From positions 20,205,092 to 20,269,091 of the forward strand of contig OZ025242.1 of NCBI GenBank assembly GCA_964019155.1: a DNA stretch of 64,000 bases, given 5' to 3'. Below are positions 25,209-37,670 of this stretch, one piece after another. The notes under the pieces are model-generated. The model was not told the DNA's origin, did not search any database, and saw nothing but the letters and a program-made list of their open reading frames with translations. Origin of the DNA: Osedax fenrisi (lineage: Eukaryota; Annelida; Polychaeta; Sabellida; Siboglinidae). Within the stretch, counting starts at the first letter, position 1, and every line of letters starts with the position of its first letter. The position numbers and the translations under genes are program-made.

Positions 25209-26430
25209 ATATGTATAATAAACTTACTTTTATTTAGAATTATTTAATAATGAATTTTTATTTACATATTATTCTAAATAAAACTAATTTAAACAAATAT
25301 AAATTTTAAAATTGTTGATATTGACAACACAAATAAATGTTATTAAATTCTGCGAAACTTGTATATCTCGCTAAGATTATAAGTATGTCCTTATAGTATA
25401 TCTTTAGGAAATATGTAATGGAAATATGTAATATCAAAAAATGGAATAAATATTAAAAAATATGAATATATTCAATTTAAATTGACTTTTTAATATGTAT
25501 AATATTCGATCGTTTTATTTCTAAACAATGAATCCATTAATATAATCATCAATATAAAATAATATGGTTTATAATTGGAAAATAATATATTAAAATGTTT
25601 AAAATTTTAGTAAAATATATCATAAAATGCCATCAATATTATATATTTATATATTAATATATAGGTATTGATTGTTACGATGAATCTAATATTTATTATC
25701 AATCAAAAACATTAGGTTAACTAAATTCATACGGTATATCAATAACAATGATAGCATAGTTTTACAATTCATATCCAATAGACAACAACTATTACGTAAT
25801 AGTTATTACGTAATACCTATGACGTAATAACTATTCATATTTAAATAGTTCTATTTTTAAATCTGAAGTAAACAGATATCGGTGTTTGTTCAATTCTATT
25901 TTGTATTCAATATTAAATATATCTATATTTCTATATATTGTCTGCATACATTCTTCTTAATTCATCTTTAGAAATTTATTTTCTATAATGTATTATTTTT
26001 TTATCAGAAAATGAAAAATTTATATTACAACATAACTTTAACATATTTTCACAATAAATATCTACAAAATGTAAGTAAATATATATATCTTTATCACAAT
26101 TCGCAGTTGTACTCCTGTAAAGTTTTTAAACTATACTATATGTAGTATATATATATATATATATATATATATAACATATTTTTATATTTTTAACAATATT
26201 TTGACTTTTACTTTTACTTTTGCATTCGAACTGACCAGACGTGTTTTAATTCATACAAATGTAGCATAACAATTTCTATTCATACACAATTATTTGATTT
26301 CTATAGAATTTATCAATAATATTCTGCACATTATATATAATATATTAAATATATTTAAATCCTATACACTACACATATTGTGTTTCGTATAGTGTACACT
26401 GTGTATAGTGTGCACTATACAAGATCGTAC
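25205..26430. other. AT-rich stretch, no gene recognised
   Basis: Holds (TA)n at 26147-26172, a palindromic ATTACGTAAT pair near 25790-25835 and an inverted GTATAGTGTACACT word pair near 26390-26420. No coding signal. Confidence 0.6.
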
Positions 26431-26749
26431 ACTACGTTCTACGTTCCTGGAGATATCCCCTAGGACTTCATGCACGGGTAGCTGGACTACCCTTTTTCAC
26501 TGAGGTTATGTAACTACTCACGTGTTCTATTCGCTGCCCTCATTGTCCTTAATCTTTCGAGGTACTGGTCCTGTACTGAAGAATCGGTCGCATATCCGTA
26601 GAATCTCCCGCACGAAGAGTTTCCACCATACCGGAGAATCTATCATATACGTGGAGTCGACTTCATTTCACTGCTTACTACATTATTATATAATACCTAT
26701 ATATATTACGTTACTCGAGTTCATCTATTAGCTAGCAAGTGTATATATA

Positions 26750-27391
26750 ATGGCAGTTGTATGTCATTATTGCAATGAACCTGCTTCTAGCTCTGACCTA
26801 CCATGTAGCTCGTGTAAATCATTCTACCACCATGTATGCCTCTTCCCAGCATCAATTATATCCAAATCTTGGACTCATATCAATAGTCCCCCTCCATCAT
26901 ATGCCCTTGCCATTTTTTCTTCCCCTAATTTCACATTTACATGTCCCTCTTGCCTCCTAAACAACTCATCAAATACATCTACTACATTCTCCTCTCCTCT
27001 AGTTACCCCTACTCCTATACATCGTAATAATCCCCCCATCCGACCTCCTATACCTGCCCAATTAAGAATTCCCAAACTTATGGAACTTAAAACTTTCCCC
27101 CCATCCTTCATAACCGCTAATATCCCATCACCTTTCCCTTATCATAAATCGTATGCATCTGCTATTATATCATATTCCTCTCCTATCCCTATTAAAGCTC
27201 CTATCGTCCACCATGTACCTCCTAATTCTACCACACCCTATACTCTTCATATACCTCGTAAACGTCAACTAAATAATATCATTCGTAACAATTCACTTGT
27301 CATTGAACATTTAAAGACCTCTGATATGAATACTGAATTCATTTCATCAATCCTTATACATATGATACTGCCTAAATATCTATTTCTATAG
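26750..27391 (+). CDS. LINE ORF1, N-terminal part with PHD zinc finger
   Basis: 213 codons from ATG 26750. Residues 5-66 hold a C4HC3-like zinc finger: CHYC at 5-8, CSSC at about 19-22, HHVC near 27-30 and CPSC at 64-67. The rest is proline- and serine-rich. ORF1 proteins of CR1-like LINEs bind RNA or chromatin during retrotransposition. The frame ends at TAG 27389, and matching ORF1 sequence seems to resume in another frame at 27448, so the copy is probably frameshifted. Confidence 0.8.
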   Translation: MAVVCHYCNEPASSSDLPCSSCKSFYHHVCLFPASIISKSWTHINSPPPSYALAIFSSPNFTFTCPSCLLNNSSNTSTTFSSPLVTPTPIHRNNPPIRPPIPAQLRIPKLMELKTFPPSFITANIPSPFPYHKSYASAIISYSSPIPIKAPIVHHVPPNSTTPYTLHIPRKRQLNNIIRNNSLVIEHLKTSDMNTEFISSILIHMILPKYLFL

Positions 27392-27447
27392 TCAAATTTA
27401 AACATAACAATGCAATCATCCAATTCTCTAGTAAATCATTTTGTGAC

Positions 27448-27936
27448 ATGTTTTTCAGTAGATTTAGATCTACTAAATTTAATCCCCGATTCTCACACCT
27501 ATATATACGAAATTCCCTACCTTATAAAACCCGTTTATTAGGTAAAATCCTTTATCATGCATATATATTAAAACTAACCCCTATACATACTAAACCCATA
27601 TTTAATACATATACAAAGTCATTTGAATTACGACTTATATATAATTATATTGACTGGTCTCTTCCACCTATTACCATACCTCCAACTCTCCTTATTCACT
27701 GGGAATCTTCCTACCTTAAATTTAAATCTTCCGTTCCCTCATTTAGTAATCTCTCCATTAATACTAATTCAGACCCCACACCTAATAATCCTTCTGAAAA
27801 TTCCAACTCCCCTTATATTCCTGTAATATCAACTCCATCTATTGATTTAAATAATTCCACCATCACAAATGTCCCAGTTGTTGATTCACTAAAATCTAAT
27901 CATATATCTACACCCTCTCTAACTAAATCTGCATGA
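27448..27936 (+). CDS. LINE ORF1, C-terminal part
   Basis: 162 codons in a different frame from the PHD segment, ending with TGA at 27934-27936. It is basic and Tyr/Leu-rich in the first 75 residues (FRSTKFNPRFSHLYIRNSLP) and Ser/Thr/Pro/Asn-rich after. It has no domain I recognise. It is in the same frame as the endonuclease that follows directly after the TGA. Confidence 0.6.
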   Translation: MFFSRFRSTKFNPRFSHLYIRNSLPYKTRLLGKILYHAYILKLTPIHTKPIFNTYTKSFELRLIYNYIDWSLPPITIPPTLLIHWESSYLKFKSSVPSFSNLSINTNSDPTPNNPSENSNSPYIPVISTPSIDLNNSTITNVPVVDSLKSNHISTPSLTKSA

Positions 27937-30770
27937 CTATCTGAACACATTGCCCTAATAAATATTCGTTCTCTTCGTTCCAATGCCTCACTCTTATTAC
28001 CATTCCTTAAAAAGTGCAATTTCAGTATTATTGCTTTAACGGAAACATGGATCTCTCAAGATGATTCCGACATATTTGCCCTATTTCACAATTTTGGTTA
28101 TACATTAATCTTATCGCCACGATTATCAGGTCGTGGTGGTGGGGTTGGCTTCCTCGTAAAAACTTCTCTACCTTTACCATGTATATCCATATCCCATAAC
28201 TTCTCCTACTCTGACTGCTTAACCATATCATTCACCCAAAAACACAAATCTATATCCATTACTGTCATTTATAGACCGCCAAAACCAGAATTCGCTTCCT
28301 TTCTAAGTGAGTTTAACGATCTTGCTACTGATCTCACTAGTTCACCCACATACCACCCTATTATACTTGGTGATTTCAACTATCATTTTAATGCTACCTC
28401 AAATCCACATATTATGTTCACTAATTTAACACATTCATTATCCCTATCACAACATGTCAATTTCCCAACTCATATAAATGGCAATATTATTGATCTTGTA
28501 TTCTCCAGTTCTCTCCATTCTGAACTCGTGGTGAGTAATATTTCTAGGCTTGATCTACTTTCCGATCACTTCCTTATCTCATTCAAAACTAACTTTACTA
28601 TCACTCTTAATCAGAAAACACGTATTACATACAGACCCATTAAGAAAATTAATTCCATGATATTCTTAGCTGACTTACATTCTGCTTTAGGTGACTACTG
28701 TTATTCTCCAGTTGTATTAAATTCCATACTATCCCATCTTCTCGATAAACATGCGCCTTCAAAAACTATATCAGTAACTCTACATCCTGATACCCCATGG
28801 TTTACTTCCCACCTCATGTCCTTGAAACGATCACTTCGTAAATCTGAAAGAACATACATATCCTTGAGATCTTCATCTTCTAGAGCTTCATTCATTGAGC
28901 AACGTAAGATCTACAAGTTAGCAATTTCCTATGCCAAATCTAGCTATTACACTCAGGTTATAAATGATCTTGCTTCTGATAACCGACGACTTTTCAGACT
29001 AGCTAATAAGTTGTTATCTCCCCCAAAACCAGCATTACTACCATCTATAATTAACATTTCTCCATTACAATTAAGCTGTCTTTTCTCCAAAACATTTTCT
29101 AATAAGATTGACTCCATCATAATAAAGATCAATAACCATACCCTTACTGCCAATTATCCTTCAATCATAGTTACCCCACCTATATCTGTTTTCTTAAGTT
29201 TTTTTCGTCCGCCACATATATCTCTCATATCTAAACTACTAAATGCATCCTCTTCGATATCTCCCTCCGATCCTGTTCCACTATCTATTTTTAAACTTTA
29301 CTCCGATTATCTATGTCCAACTATCTGTAACATCATCTCATATTCCCTAAATTCCGGTACTGTCCCTTCAATTTTTAAACAAGCAATAATCACTCCCATT
29401 CTTAAAAAACCTTCACTCGATCCTGATTCACTTCTCAATTATCGCCCAATTTCTCAGCTACCTTTGGTGAGTAAAATTTTGGAAAGAGTTGTCTCTCGTC
29501 AACTAATCTCATATTTAACCGCCAATAATCTCCATATTCCTCAACAAAGTGGCTTTCGCCGAGGACACTCCACAGAAACAGCACTACTAAACGTAATTGA
29601 TGTAATCACTTCTACCCTTAATACTAAAAACTGCTGTCAACTAGTAATGCTGGACATATCCAGTGCTTTCGATACGCTTGATCACAAAATTCTACTGTCC
29701 CGTCTACACCGGCTTGGAGTTAGAGACCTTGCCCTCTCATGGTTTACTTCATATCTATTTGACCGTAGTAGCAGTGTAAAAATATATAATTCTTTTTCTT
29801 CCCCTTCTCCTATGAAATATGGTGTTCCCCAGGGATCAGTACTCGGTCCTTCACTTTTCTCAATTTATTTATACCCATTACCATCCATAATATCTAAATA
29901 TCCAAATATATATATTACCATCTTTATGCAGATGACATACAACTATATATGTTTCTTCCAACTAATTCATCACCAGGTCTCAATAATCAACTCTCTAATT
30001 GTGCTAATGACATTAAAGAATGGCTTATTTCTAATAATCTTCTCCTTAATACTTCCAAAACTACATTGTTGAATCTTTCTCCATCACCAACTTACTTCCC
30101 TCCTTTTCTTATTGATAATATTGTAATATCTCCTTCTCCTACTGCATCTAACTTAGGTGTACTTTTTGATTCTACACTTTCCTTCATTCCTCATATTACT
30201 GCCATCATTAAATCTGCAAATTATCATCTATTTAGAATTAGAAAAATACGAAAATCAATTACTGTATCTCTTACTAAAACTCTAGTTAATTCCCTTGTAC
30301 TCTCACGCATAGATTACTGTTCCTCAATCCTTATAAATATTCCATTATCATCTATCTCTCCCTTAAATCGAGTTATTCGTTCATCAATCCGTACAACATA
30401 TAACCTACGTATTCGAGATCATTCCTCTACTTCCTCATACCAACACATATCTCCATGGTTCACATTTAACAAACTCTCTGCTTATCGCATATTATCTATT
30501 GTTCATTCCTCAATATACTCTTCAAATTGCCCTTCATATATTTCTGCTTCTCTAGTACAAAGAGCTCCCCTTCCATCACTTAGAAACCATGCATCTCACC
30601 TTCTATCTACCCCTATTCTACGTCCCTCAAAAATGAATACTCGGGCACTGAGTTATATTGGTCCTAAGCTATGGAATTCACTCCCGCCCTATATTAGATC
30701 CATAAAATCGCATAAAACATTCATGAAATATATACAACAATTGATCTCAGGTGGTAACCTGAATTATTAA
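27937..30770 (+). pseudogene. LINE ORF2: endonuclease plus reverse transcriptase, frameshifted
   Basis: Immediately after a TGA the frame reads an AP-type endonuclease: INIRSLRSN, LTETWIS, YRPPKP, ILGDFNYH, IDLVFSS and LLSDH. Then reverse transcriptase: NYRPISQLPLVSKILER, QSGFRRGHSTETALL, LDISSAFDTLDH and GVPQGSVLGPSLF. Near 29915-29930 an AT dinucleotide tract holds a one-base frameshift, after which YADD and the C-terminal region run on in a second frame from about 29931 to TAA 30768-30770. There is no ATG between the TGA and the endonuclease; the next in-frame ATG is at 28414, inside it. Enzyme motifs are intact in both pieces, so decay is recent. Confidence 0.9.
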
Positions 30771-31139
30771 TATTGTTTGTCATTATTATTTTATTAATTA
30801 ATTTCCGTACGGCTTATTCTATTTTATTGTATTATTATTATTGGTATTTATTGTTTACCTACTTTTATTATTTGTATTCTATTATATACACCTTTGAGAA
30901 ATCATTTATGATTTATTTAAGTGTCTAAATAAACATTCAATCAATCAATCAATATAATACTATCACTACTATAATTAAATAACCTTCCCTTGCTTCCTCA
31001 TTATTTAATACATATTTCAAATCGTCCATACTTTCTAAAACCTTTCGAGTCGTTTCTAAGTAACTATCTTCTTTCCTGACTACTGATAATATAATGTTCT
31101 CTTTCCTAAGTAAATATACCAAATAAATCGACTGAAACA

Positions 31140-31840
31140 TAAATAACCAGAGTAACAACAGATAACTTAATTAACCTGGATAATACATACGGAACAGTTG
31201 TTGTTCTACTTTATATAAGTGCTGAGTTTGATACTATCGACCATAGTCTTCTTCTCATATAACTCTTGGCTAATGTTGGTATCGCTGGAAATGTATTAAA
31301 TTATTTATTTAGTCTTATATGTCTGACCGACTTCTTCTATTCTTATCAATGGGAACGTATCATCTCCTCGAAATATCATTTACGAGATACCCCGAAGCTC
31401 TATATTAAGGCCTATTATTTTCAATATTTATCTACTTCCTATTTTTAATATAATTTCTCATTTTCCCCTTATCTCAGTTTTCTCGTATAGTACAGATGAT
31501 ATGCAGTTTTACGAAAATTACACTTCTGATTATATGTTGATCCAACTCTTATGTATAACTCGTATATTATCCACAGTTGGCTTTCATTTAACTCTCTATC
31601 TCTAAATCCCCATAAAACAGAATCCATATGTCTTCATATCCCTTCTCAAAAATGTTCATTAACATTCCCACCTTGTATCGTGGTTAACAATCATGATATC
31701 CTATATTCTGATAATGTTAAATATCTTGGTATTTATTTCGACAGCTATCTTTTAATTTCCACATTTAAAATCTTCTTCCTCTATATACTATCATCTTCGC
31801 TCGTTCAGTTAAAACTCGAACTCCATCTCCTTTAAGGTAT
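31140..31840 (+). mobile_element. Second LINE reverse-transcriptase fragment (CR1/Jockey-like), decayed
   Basis: Pieces in several frames read as one reverse transcriptase: VTTDNLINLDN and AEFDTIDHSLLL near 31180-31255, ANVGIAGNVLNYLF at 31268, IIFNIYLLPIFNIISHFP near 31405-31470, an altered YADD as STDD at about 31493, then LNPHKTESICLHIP and VKYLGIYFDS to 31745. It starts close after the tail of the preceding LINE but is a different family. Ends near 31840. Confidence 0.75.
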
Positions 31841-31869
31841 ATATAACTTTGGCCTCATATTTTATATTA

Positions 31870-33047
31870 GAGGAAATTAACCTAATATGGATATTTTAAC
31901 AATAAATGGTCTTAACATATTATGACTCAATATTTGTATTCAAAAATTACAATATATTAATATTATACGATTATAGATATTATTGTGATTTTATAATTTT
32001 ATTTAATATTGTTATTCGAAAGATAACGGGGGTGTACGTATTCGGTACCCATGTCCGAATACGGACACCATATATACTGCTAATCGATGCTTTTGAGTTG
32101 TGGTGTTGGAGACGTTTGCTAAGAATAGCATGGACCGACATAAATACAAATGTATGGGTTATTGGCAATATAAAATCAGAATGGACGCTTGAATCAAGGA
32201 TAATCAAGGCATCATTATGCGACCTTGGCCATGTTATAAGAACAGGCGGAATGGAATATGAAGTGATGGAAGGAAGAATGGGGGGTTATAGAAGCAGAGG
32301 GAGACCACGGCAAAGATGGCTTGATAGCATAAAGAAAAACTTCTCTGTAACTATCTTCATCATGATGCGAGCCTCAAGATATAGGAGGAGTTGGAGTGCT
32401 GCTGTCATCGATATCGCCGGGGTCGTATATGACTCGACGGCACAGATAACAGGTTTAATATACAGCTAGATAAACTATATATTATTGACCAATCAGATAA
32501 ATTACAATTACATTATTTATAATTAATGTTATGAATAATTTAATATAATTTAATTAATAATTCATTTATTTATTTGTATTATTTTTTTAATTAATAATAC
32601 AATTTAAATATTTAAATAATAACTTTTTTAGATTTAGCTTCATTGGTGCAATTACAGATGGGCAACAACAACAGAAAATAGGCATATTATTTTGAAGCCC
32701 TTTAGAAGAAAACATATAAATATTATTATAATTAACAGAAACAAAAATTTTTCTAATAAATATTATTATTATTATTTTTAATAATATAGTGTTTTTAACA
32801 TTTGTATATTCTTGAAAAGTTTTTAAGTTGAAATTTTTTTTACAAAATTTATAAACGTAATAAAAAAATCAGTTTATTTGATATATCAACACTATTTTGA
32901 ATAATTAAAAAATAAAAAATACTTATTTAGACTATGTATATAATTATGAATATTTTATTCATTAAACATTTTTATGTAGGATTTATGGTTGCTGAGATAC
33001 AGCGAGTGTCCGTATTCGGGCACTGTCCGTATTCGGTTACTTTCTCC
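31870..33047. mobile_element. MITE of the GGGGAAAGTAACCTAATACG family with a nested LINE fragment
   Basis: Decayed left end GAGGAAATTAACCTAATATG, right end CGTATTCGGTTACTTTCTCC. The interior matches 41882-42770 on both sides of an extra block (32075-32463), which is an RTE-like LINE fragment inserted in the internal TATATA. Open frames here belong to the nested fragment. Confidence 0.85.
32075..32463 (+). mobile_element. RTE-like LINE 3' fragment nested in a MITE
   Basis: Encodes the C-terminal end of an RTE-like reverse transcriptase: ELWCWRRLLRIAWTD, ASLCDLGHVIRTGG and YRSRGRPRQRWLDS. It ends at GGCACAG, matching the 3' end of the minus-strand LINE at 54590-57150. It is flanked by TATATA on the left and AATATA on the right, a likely target-site duplication. 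5'-truncated, which is typical of LINE insertion. Confidence 0.88.
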
Positions 33048-34177
33048 AACTACTTTTTTATTACTGTAATATTCTATAATATATGCATACATTTTCTCTT
33101 TATCTGAATATCAAATTACAAAATTAAATTTCTTGATAATTATTGATAATAAATTGGCTGGAACAGCCAAATAGATTATAATCTATTGATAATTATGTAT
33201 GTTCAACATTATTAAGAGCTCTTTTTATTTAAACAAAGTTAATTCAAATTAAATAATAATTCATTACTCTAACTCTATAATGCATTTTTTATTGTAATTT
33301 AAATTACTGCTCTCGTATTTGCAAACAACAACTTTTTTGTTTATCTAGTTCAGGTCCACTGTTGTGGAATAATTTAACAAGATCCTTAAGAATTAAAAAT
33401 AGTATATAGGCATTAAAATTACCATACTTCTATTACCATTAATTTTACTAATTATAAGAAGGTTTTGATATATTTTTAACGACAATTAACTTTTAGTAAT
33501 ATCGAACTTGATAACATAGGTAAATAATGATTTTATTATTTTTTAAATTATTTTAATTTCATTTATACTAATGATATTAATTGACCAATTATATTAATTA
33601 TTCTAAATTATACTTTCCCATTTTTATTCTTTATTTTTATAAATATATATTTTATTTATTTTAAATAAATTACTTATTTAATATAGGAGACTAATGATAA
33701 ATAAATATATGTTAAAAATATAAGTTAAACATTTATAAATTTATTTAGTATGGTATATTTGATATATTTATTTCATAAATGATGTTCGACAAATAACAAA
33801 AACACTAAAAAAACTTTAAAATTGATAATAATTATACAAATATTATTTATTTTTATTTTGTATATGAAATGAAATGAAATGAAATGAATTTTTTAAAGAA
33901 ACATTATTAGGTATAATAAACCTATAGTAAACAATATATATATAATAAACAATTATTGGTTAATATAATAAAAAATAGCTCCTATAAGATATATGAAATT
34001 ACTAATATTTGTATATTATTTATTAATATAAAAAACTACTTTTTTGTTTCTGTTTGTTTTAGCTGTTCACTTTATTATTATTTACATTATATTTTATATA
34101 TTTTTATATTATACGCATTATTCTACTATATGTTATATATTATATGTATATTATTATATGTATTAGAATATAAACCA
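33048..34177. other. AT-rich stretch, no gene recognised
   Basis: Very AT-rich. A patch at 33340-33440 (TCAGGTCCACTGTTGTGGAATA, and AGATCCTTAAGAATTAAAA) recalls the LNSLP-like end of LINE pol, but is too decayed to call. GAAATGAAAT repeats at 33866-33888. Confidence 0.55.
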
Positions 34178-34775
34178 GGTGTATGGGGAGAGAAGGGTAT
34201 TGTGGCCGATGAGGGTATTGTGGCCGATAACGATATTTCAAGAACCATTATAGTTATAAAAAAATGATATATACGAAAAATGTAGATAATTGAATTCTAA
34301 GAATGATAGTGTACATAATTTTTTAGTTATATCAATATTAATTATTGATTTTCGGTTAGAGAAAAAAATCAAATAATCGTAATTTTTATCGAAAAAAAAC
34401 GTAAGGTTTACCTTATTTTATAGGCAAGTTATTGAATAAAATTATATATTTTTAATATATTCAGTTAAGGTAATAAATAATATATCAGATTACATTTATA
34501 ACAATATTCAATAATAACATAAGTTTTTTATGAGAAAAAAATCAAATAATCGTAATTTTTATCGAAAAAAAACGTAAGGTTTACCTTATTTTATAGGCAA
34601 GTTATTGAATAAAATTATGTATTTTTAATATATTCAGTTAAGGTAATAAATAATATATCAGATTACATTTATAACAATATTCAATAATAACATAATGACA
34701 TAGTAATCTGTTATTTAAATCAACGAGTGCGAGGCGGCTATTGTGGCCGATGCGTGGTGGGTATTGTGGCCGATT
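34178..34775 (+). mobile_element. Region bounded by GGGTATTGTGGCCGAT repeats
   Basis: GGGTATTGTGGCCGAT occurs twice at 34195-34230 and, with small changes, twice at 34735-34775, all in the same orientation. Between them is AT-rich non-coding DNA containing a 173-bp tandem duplication. The word resembles the GTAGTGGCCG ends at 4430-5015. I infer an element with repeated terminal binding motifs; the class is unknown. Confidence 0.45.
34358..34700. repeat. 173-bp tandem duplication
   Basis: The sequence from GAGAAAAAAATCAAATAATC to CAATATTCAATAATAACATA is present twice in tandem, with period 173 and almost no difference (ATATATTT against ATGTATTT). Recent duplication. Each copy holds GTAAGGTTTACCTTAT, itself a short inverted repeat. 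Confidence 0.92.
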
Positions 34776-35589
34776 AATAACCAATCAGCATCGAGATAAT
34801 TTCAATGCGTAAGCGTATCATAAAAATAGTATATTTAGATAAATTCTTTATAAAATCACAGAAATATATTTATGATATGATTACGGTGAAACGCGCTGCA
34901 TAAATATTAATTATTTTCAATATACCATGATAGTAGTTATATCAAGGACATATGTCCTTTTCATGACCATATGGTTATATGTTCCTATTTAAATACATGT
35001 AAAATGTACATTGTACCATAACAGATATCATAATATATAATGTATCAGATTTATAAGGGTATATATATATACATTATAATATATCTATACTATCCTACTA
35101 TATATAGTATATATTAATACATTATAGACTATATTTAGATTGTGAAAATAAACACACTATGTACATAATAGTTAAAATCATATATATATATATAGGTATT
35201 AAAATATATATTACCTATTAGTTCCTAAAATAATTGGTTTATAATATATAGTATATTTTATATATCCCCTATAGGGGATATATAAATATATTTAGTCATC
35301 GATGGTCACGTGACTACAAAATCGGTGATATTTCACTAAATACACACACGAATCGTTTCAAATTTAAACCACATATAACTAATATGTATATACATAAATA
35401 TGGAAAATCAACTTCTAATTATGCATTAGAAGTAATACACAACTATACGGAGTAGAATAGAGATGCTTTTAATAATACCAGATTAAACGACAATAAATTC
35501 ATATTTTAAAATTCTGAATCGACAGAAGTTATTATTTTTCAGTTTTAGGTCTAATATAATAATATGGTATTCTAAAATTGTCTCTAATA
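34776..35589. other. AT-rich stretch with short palindromes
   Basis: Contains GTCACGTGAC (35305-35314), a perfect ATATATCCCCTATAGGGGAT palindrome near 35263-35284 and inverted AGGACATATGTCCT near 34945. No gene seen. Confidence 0.6.
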
Positions 35590-35804
35590 GAGGGTTCACA
35601 TCAATTCTGTTTTAAATAAACGTACGTGTAACTTCAACTTAAAATGATTCATTCACAGCAAATTTGAAGTAACAGATTTGTAAGTGTTCACATCAATTCC
35701 GTGTTTTTTAGTCTGTCGTAAGGGTAGACATATATCGCCACCTATATTTAAATTCCGTATTTTTTAGTTTGTCATAATGGTAAACATATATGTTATATAT
35801 GTAA

Positions 35805-35810
<6 letters not shown>

Positions 35811-35877
<67 letters not shown>
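35811..35877. repeat. (TA)n microsatellite, 66 bp
   Basis: Pure AT dinucleotide run between two diverged copies of ATTCCGT.TTTTTAGT and the rest of the outer TIR element. A shorter run lies at 36371-36412. Confidence 0.95.
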
Positions 35878-35880
<3 letters not shown>

Positions 35881-36362
35881 CCACTACTCTATCAATATAC
35901 TACTATATCAATATACATATTTCGTTCAACTAATTAGTATAATTAAGTCATGTATATATATATATATATTTACACTTTCAACTCGTCCGTTGTGATAGGA
36001 CACTTAATAATTATAAAATGTGTATATACAGTTTATTAAAAATTTATTTATATAAAATATCTTTACATAAAGTAATGGTTAATGTAGGGTAAACAATCAT
36101 AATATTTAAGTCATTAATATTTATTATATCATAATATTGAATTAGATATGTACATGTAGGGTTCATTAAACTTTATTAATATTTTTTTATAAATATTTTT
36201 AAATAACTAATTTTATAATAATATTTAATAAAGTAATTTATATTTAAATTAATTAATTAATATTCTATATATATATAATATATATATATATTTATTATAA
36301 TAAATAATAAAGTAATATATATATATATATATATATATTTAAATTAATTTATTTATATTCTA

Positions 36363-36417
<55 letters not shown>

Positions 36418-37185
36418 TTATATTATATCACAATTAAATAAATAAATGTATTACACATATAGTCTATTATAATAGATAGTATATATATAGTAATGTTATA
36501 TATGTTATATTTACCGGTGCAATGCAATTCTATAATAAATATTATATTTAGAAATATGATATCATATAACGCCACCTATTATAGGCCGTTCACATCAACT
36601 CCGTTTTTACCTCCGATCCGATAATTAGCTCCGAAAAGTAGTTAGCTCCGGTAAATAACTCCGAAAAATAGATAAAATAGCTCCGTTTTATGGGATGTTG
36701 AAGAATTATTTTAGCTCCGGTAAAATCTCAACATGTTGAGTTTTTACCGGAACTAAAAATTTACGGAGGTATTTTATATCAATTTGTGTGATTTAAATTT
36801 TAAAATATTCAATATTTTAAAAATTGAATACAATATTATATTGTATTTAATTTTTATTTTATATTATATATAGTTAAATAATTTATAATTCTTTCGTAAC
36901 TTTTGGATTCTATTTTAGATATAGACAAACATATAGACCTACTAAGGATAATAAACATCGTAATATGTACTACATAATGTACATAATGTAGATAGGTTTA
37001 GTAATTCGAAATATAAAAGACGTATAATAATCAAAATAAATGAGGCCGTAAATATATATATTCACTTAATATTAATAAGAATAACATAATATATATATAT
37101 ACACATAATGTTATTAATTAATCAAATTACTAAGCATGATACAACTTGAAAATATCATAATTTGTATGATATAATTATGTAGGTG

Positions 37186-37298
37186 TATATTTCAATTAAA
37201 ATTAGTAAATATGATCTATATTTAGATTTGAGTGACACATCATATGTGTCACTCAAATCTACATATAGATCATATTTACTAATTTTAATTGAAATATA
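37186..37298. repeat. Long hairpin, 55-bp arms
   Basis: Arms 37186-37240 and 37244-37298 pair with one mismatch around a CAT loop. Lies inside the inner TIR element. Could be a foldback duplication or a structured RNA source. Confidence 0.92.
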
Positions 37299-37670
37299 TA
37301 ACCGATTAAATGATGTGATATCATATATAATATTGTACATTATTTGAGATAAGATATATATCGATCAAATTTACTGCTGGCAATATAATTTGATAGAATT
37401 ATATAGAATGATCAATTATATTTTGTAAGATAGCATAAATATACATGATTAAATATAATGTATAATCACTGAATAATCATTATTATAATGATATCGGATT
37501 ATAATAATGAAATATTATGTATAGAATATAATTATAAAATTAATATTAAAATTAATGTGTTAAAAAGATTAAAATCCTTTGATGTGTTATAAATGAATTA
37601 TAATTCTATTTACATAATAAATATGCCAAAACAGCACTTTTAAACTCATATTATGAATATAATATACATT

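Larger units (their letters stand above)
26430..30952 (+). mobile_element. Near full-length CR1-like non-LTR retrotransposon
   Basis: About 4.5 kb. A less AT-rich 5' UTR (26430-26749) is followed by ORF1 with a PHD-type zinc finger, an ORF2 with AP-type endonuclease and reverse transcriptase, a 180-bp AT-rich 3' UTR and a (TCAA)n tail at 30938-30952. PHD fingers in ORF1 and a short-repeat tail fit the CR1/L2 group. The C-rich, TCC/CTA-rich plus strand contrasts with the surrounding AT-rich DNA. It is inactive as read: one frame change in ORF1, a TGA before the endonuclease and one frameshift just before YADD. A truncated relative is at 6600-7200. Confidence 0.92.

Noticed and set aside
26875..27111. 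78-codon minus-strand frame in the LINE
   Set aside because: Antisense shadow of ORF1 Pro/Ser-rich coding.
34178..34775. CRISPR array
   Set aside because: Eukaryotic context; the repeats are few, unevenly spaced and without spacer structure.
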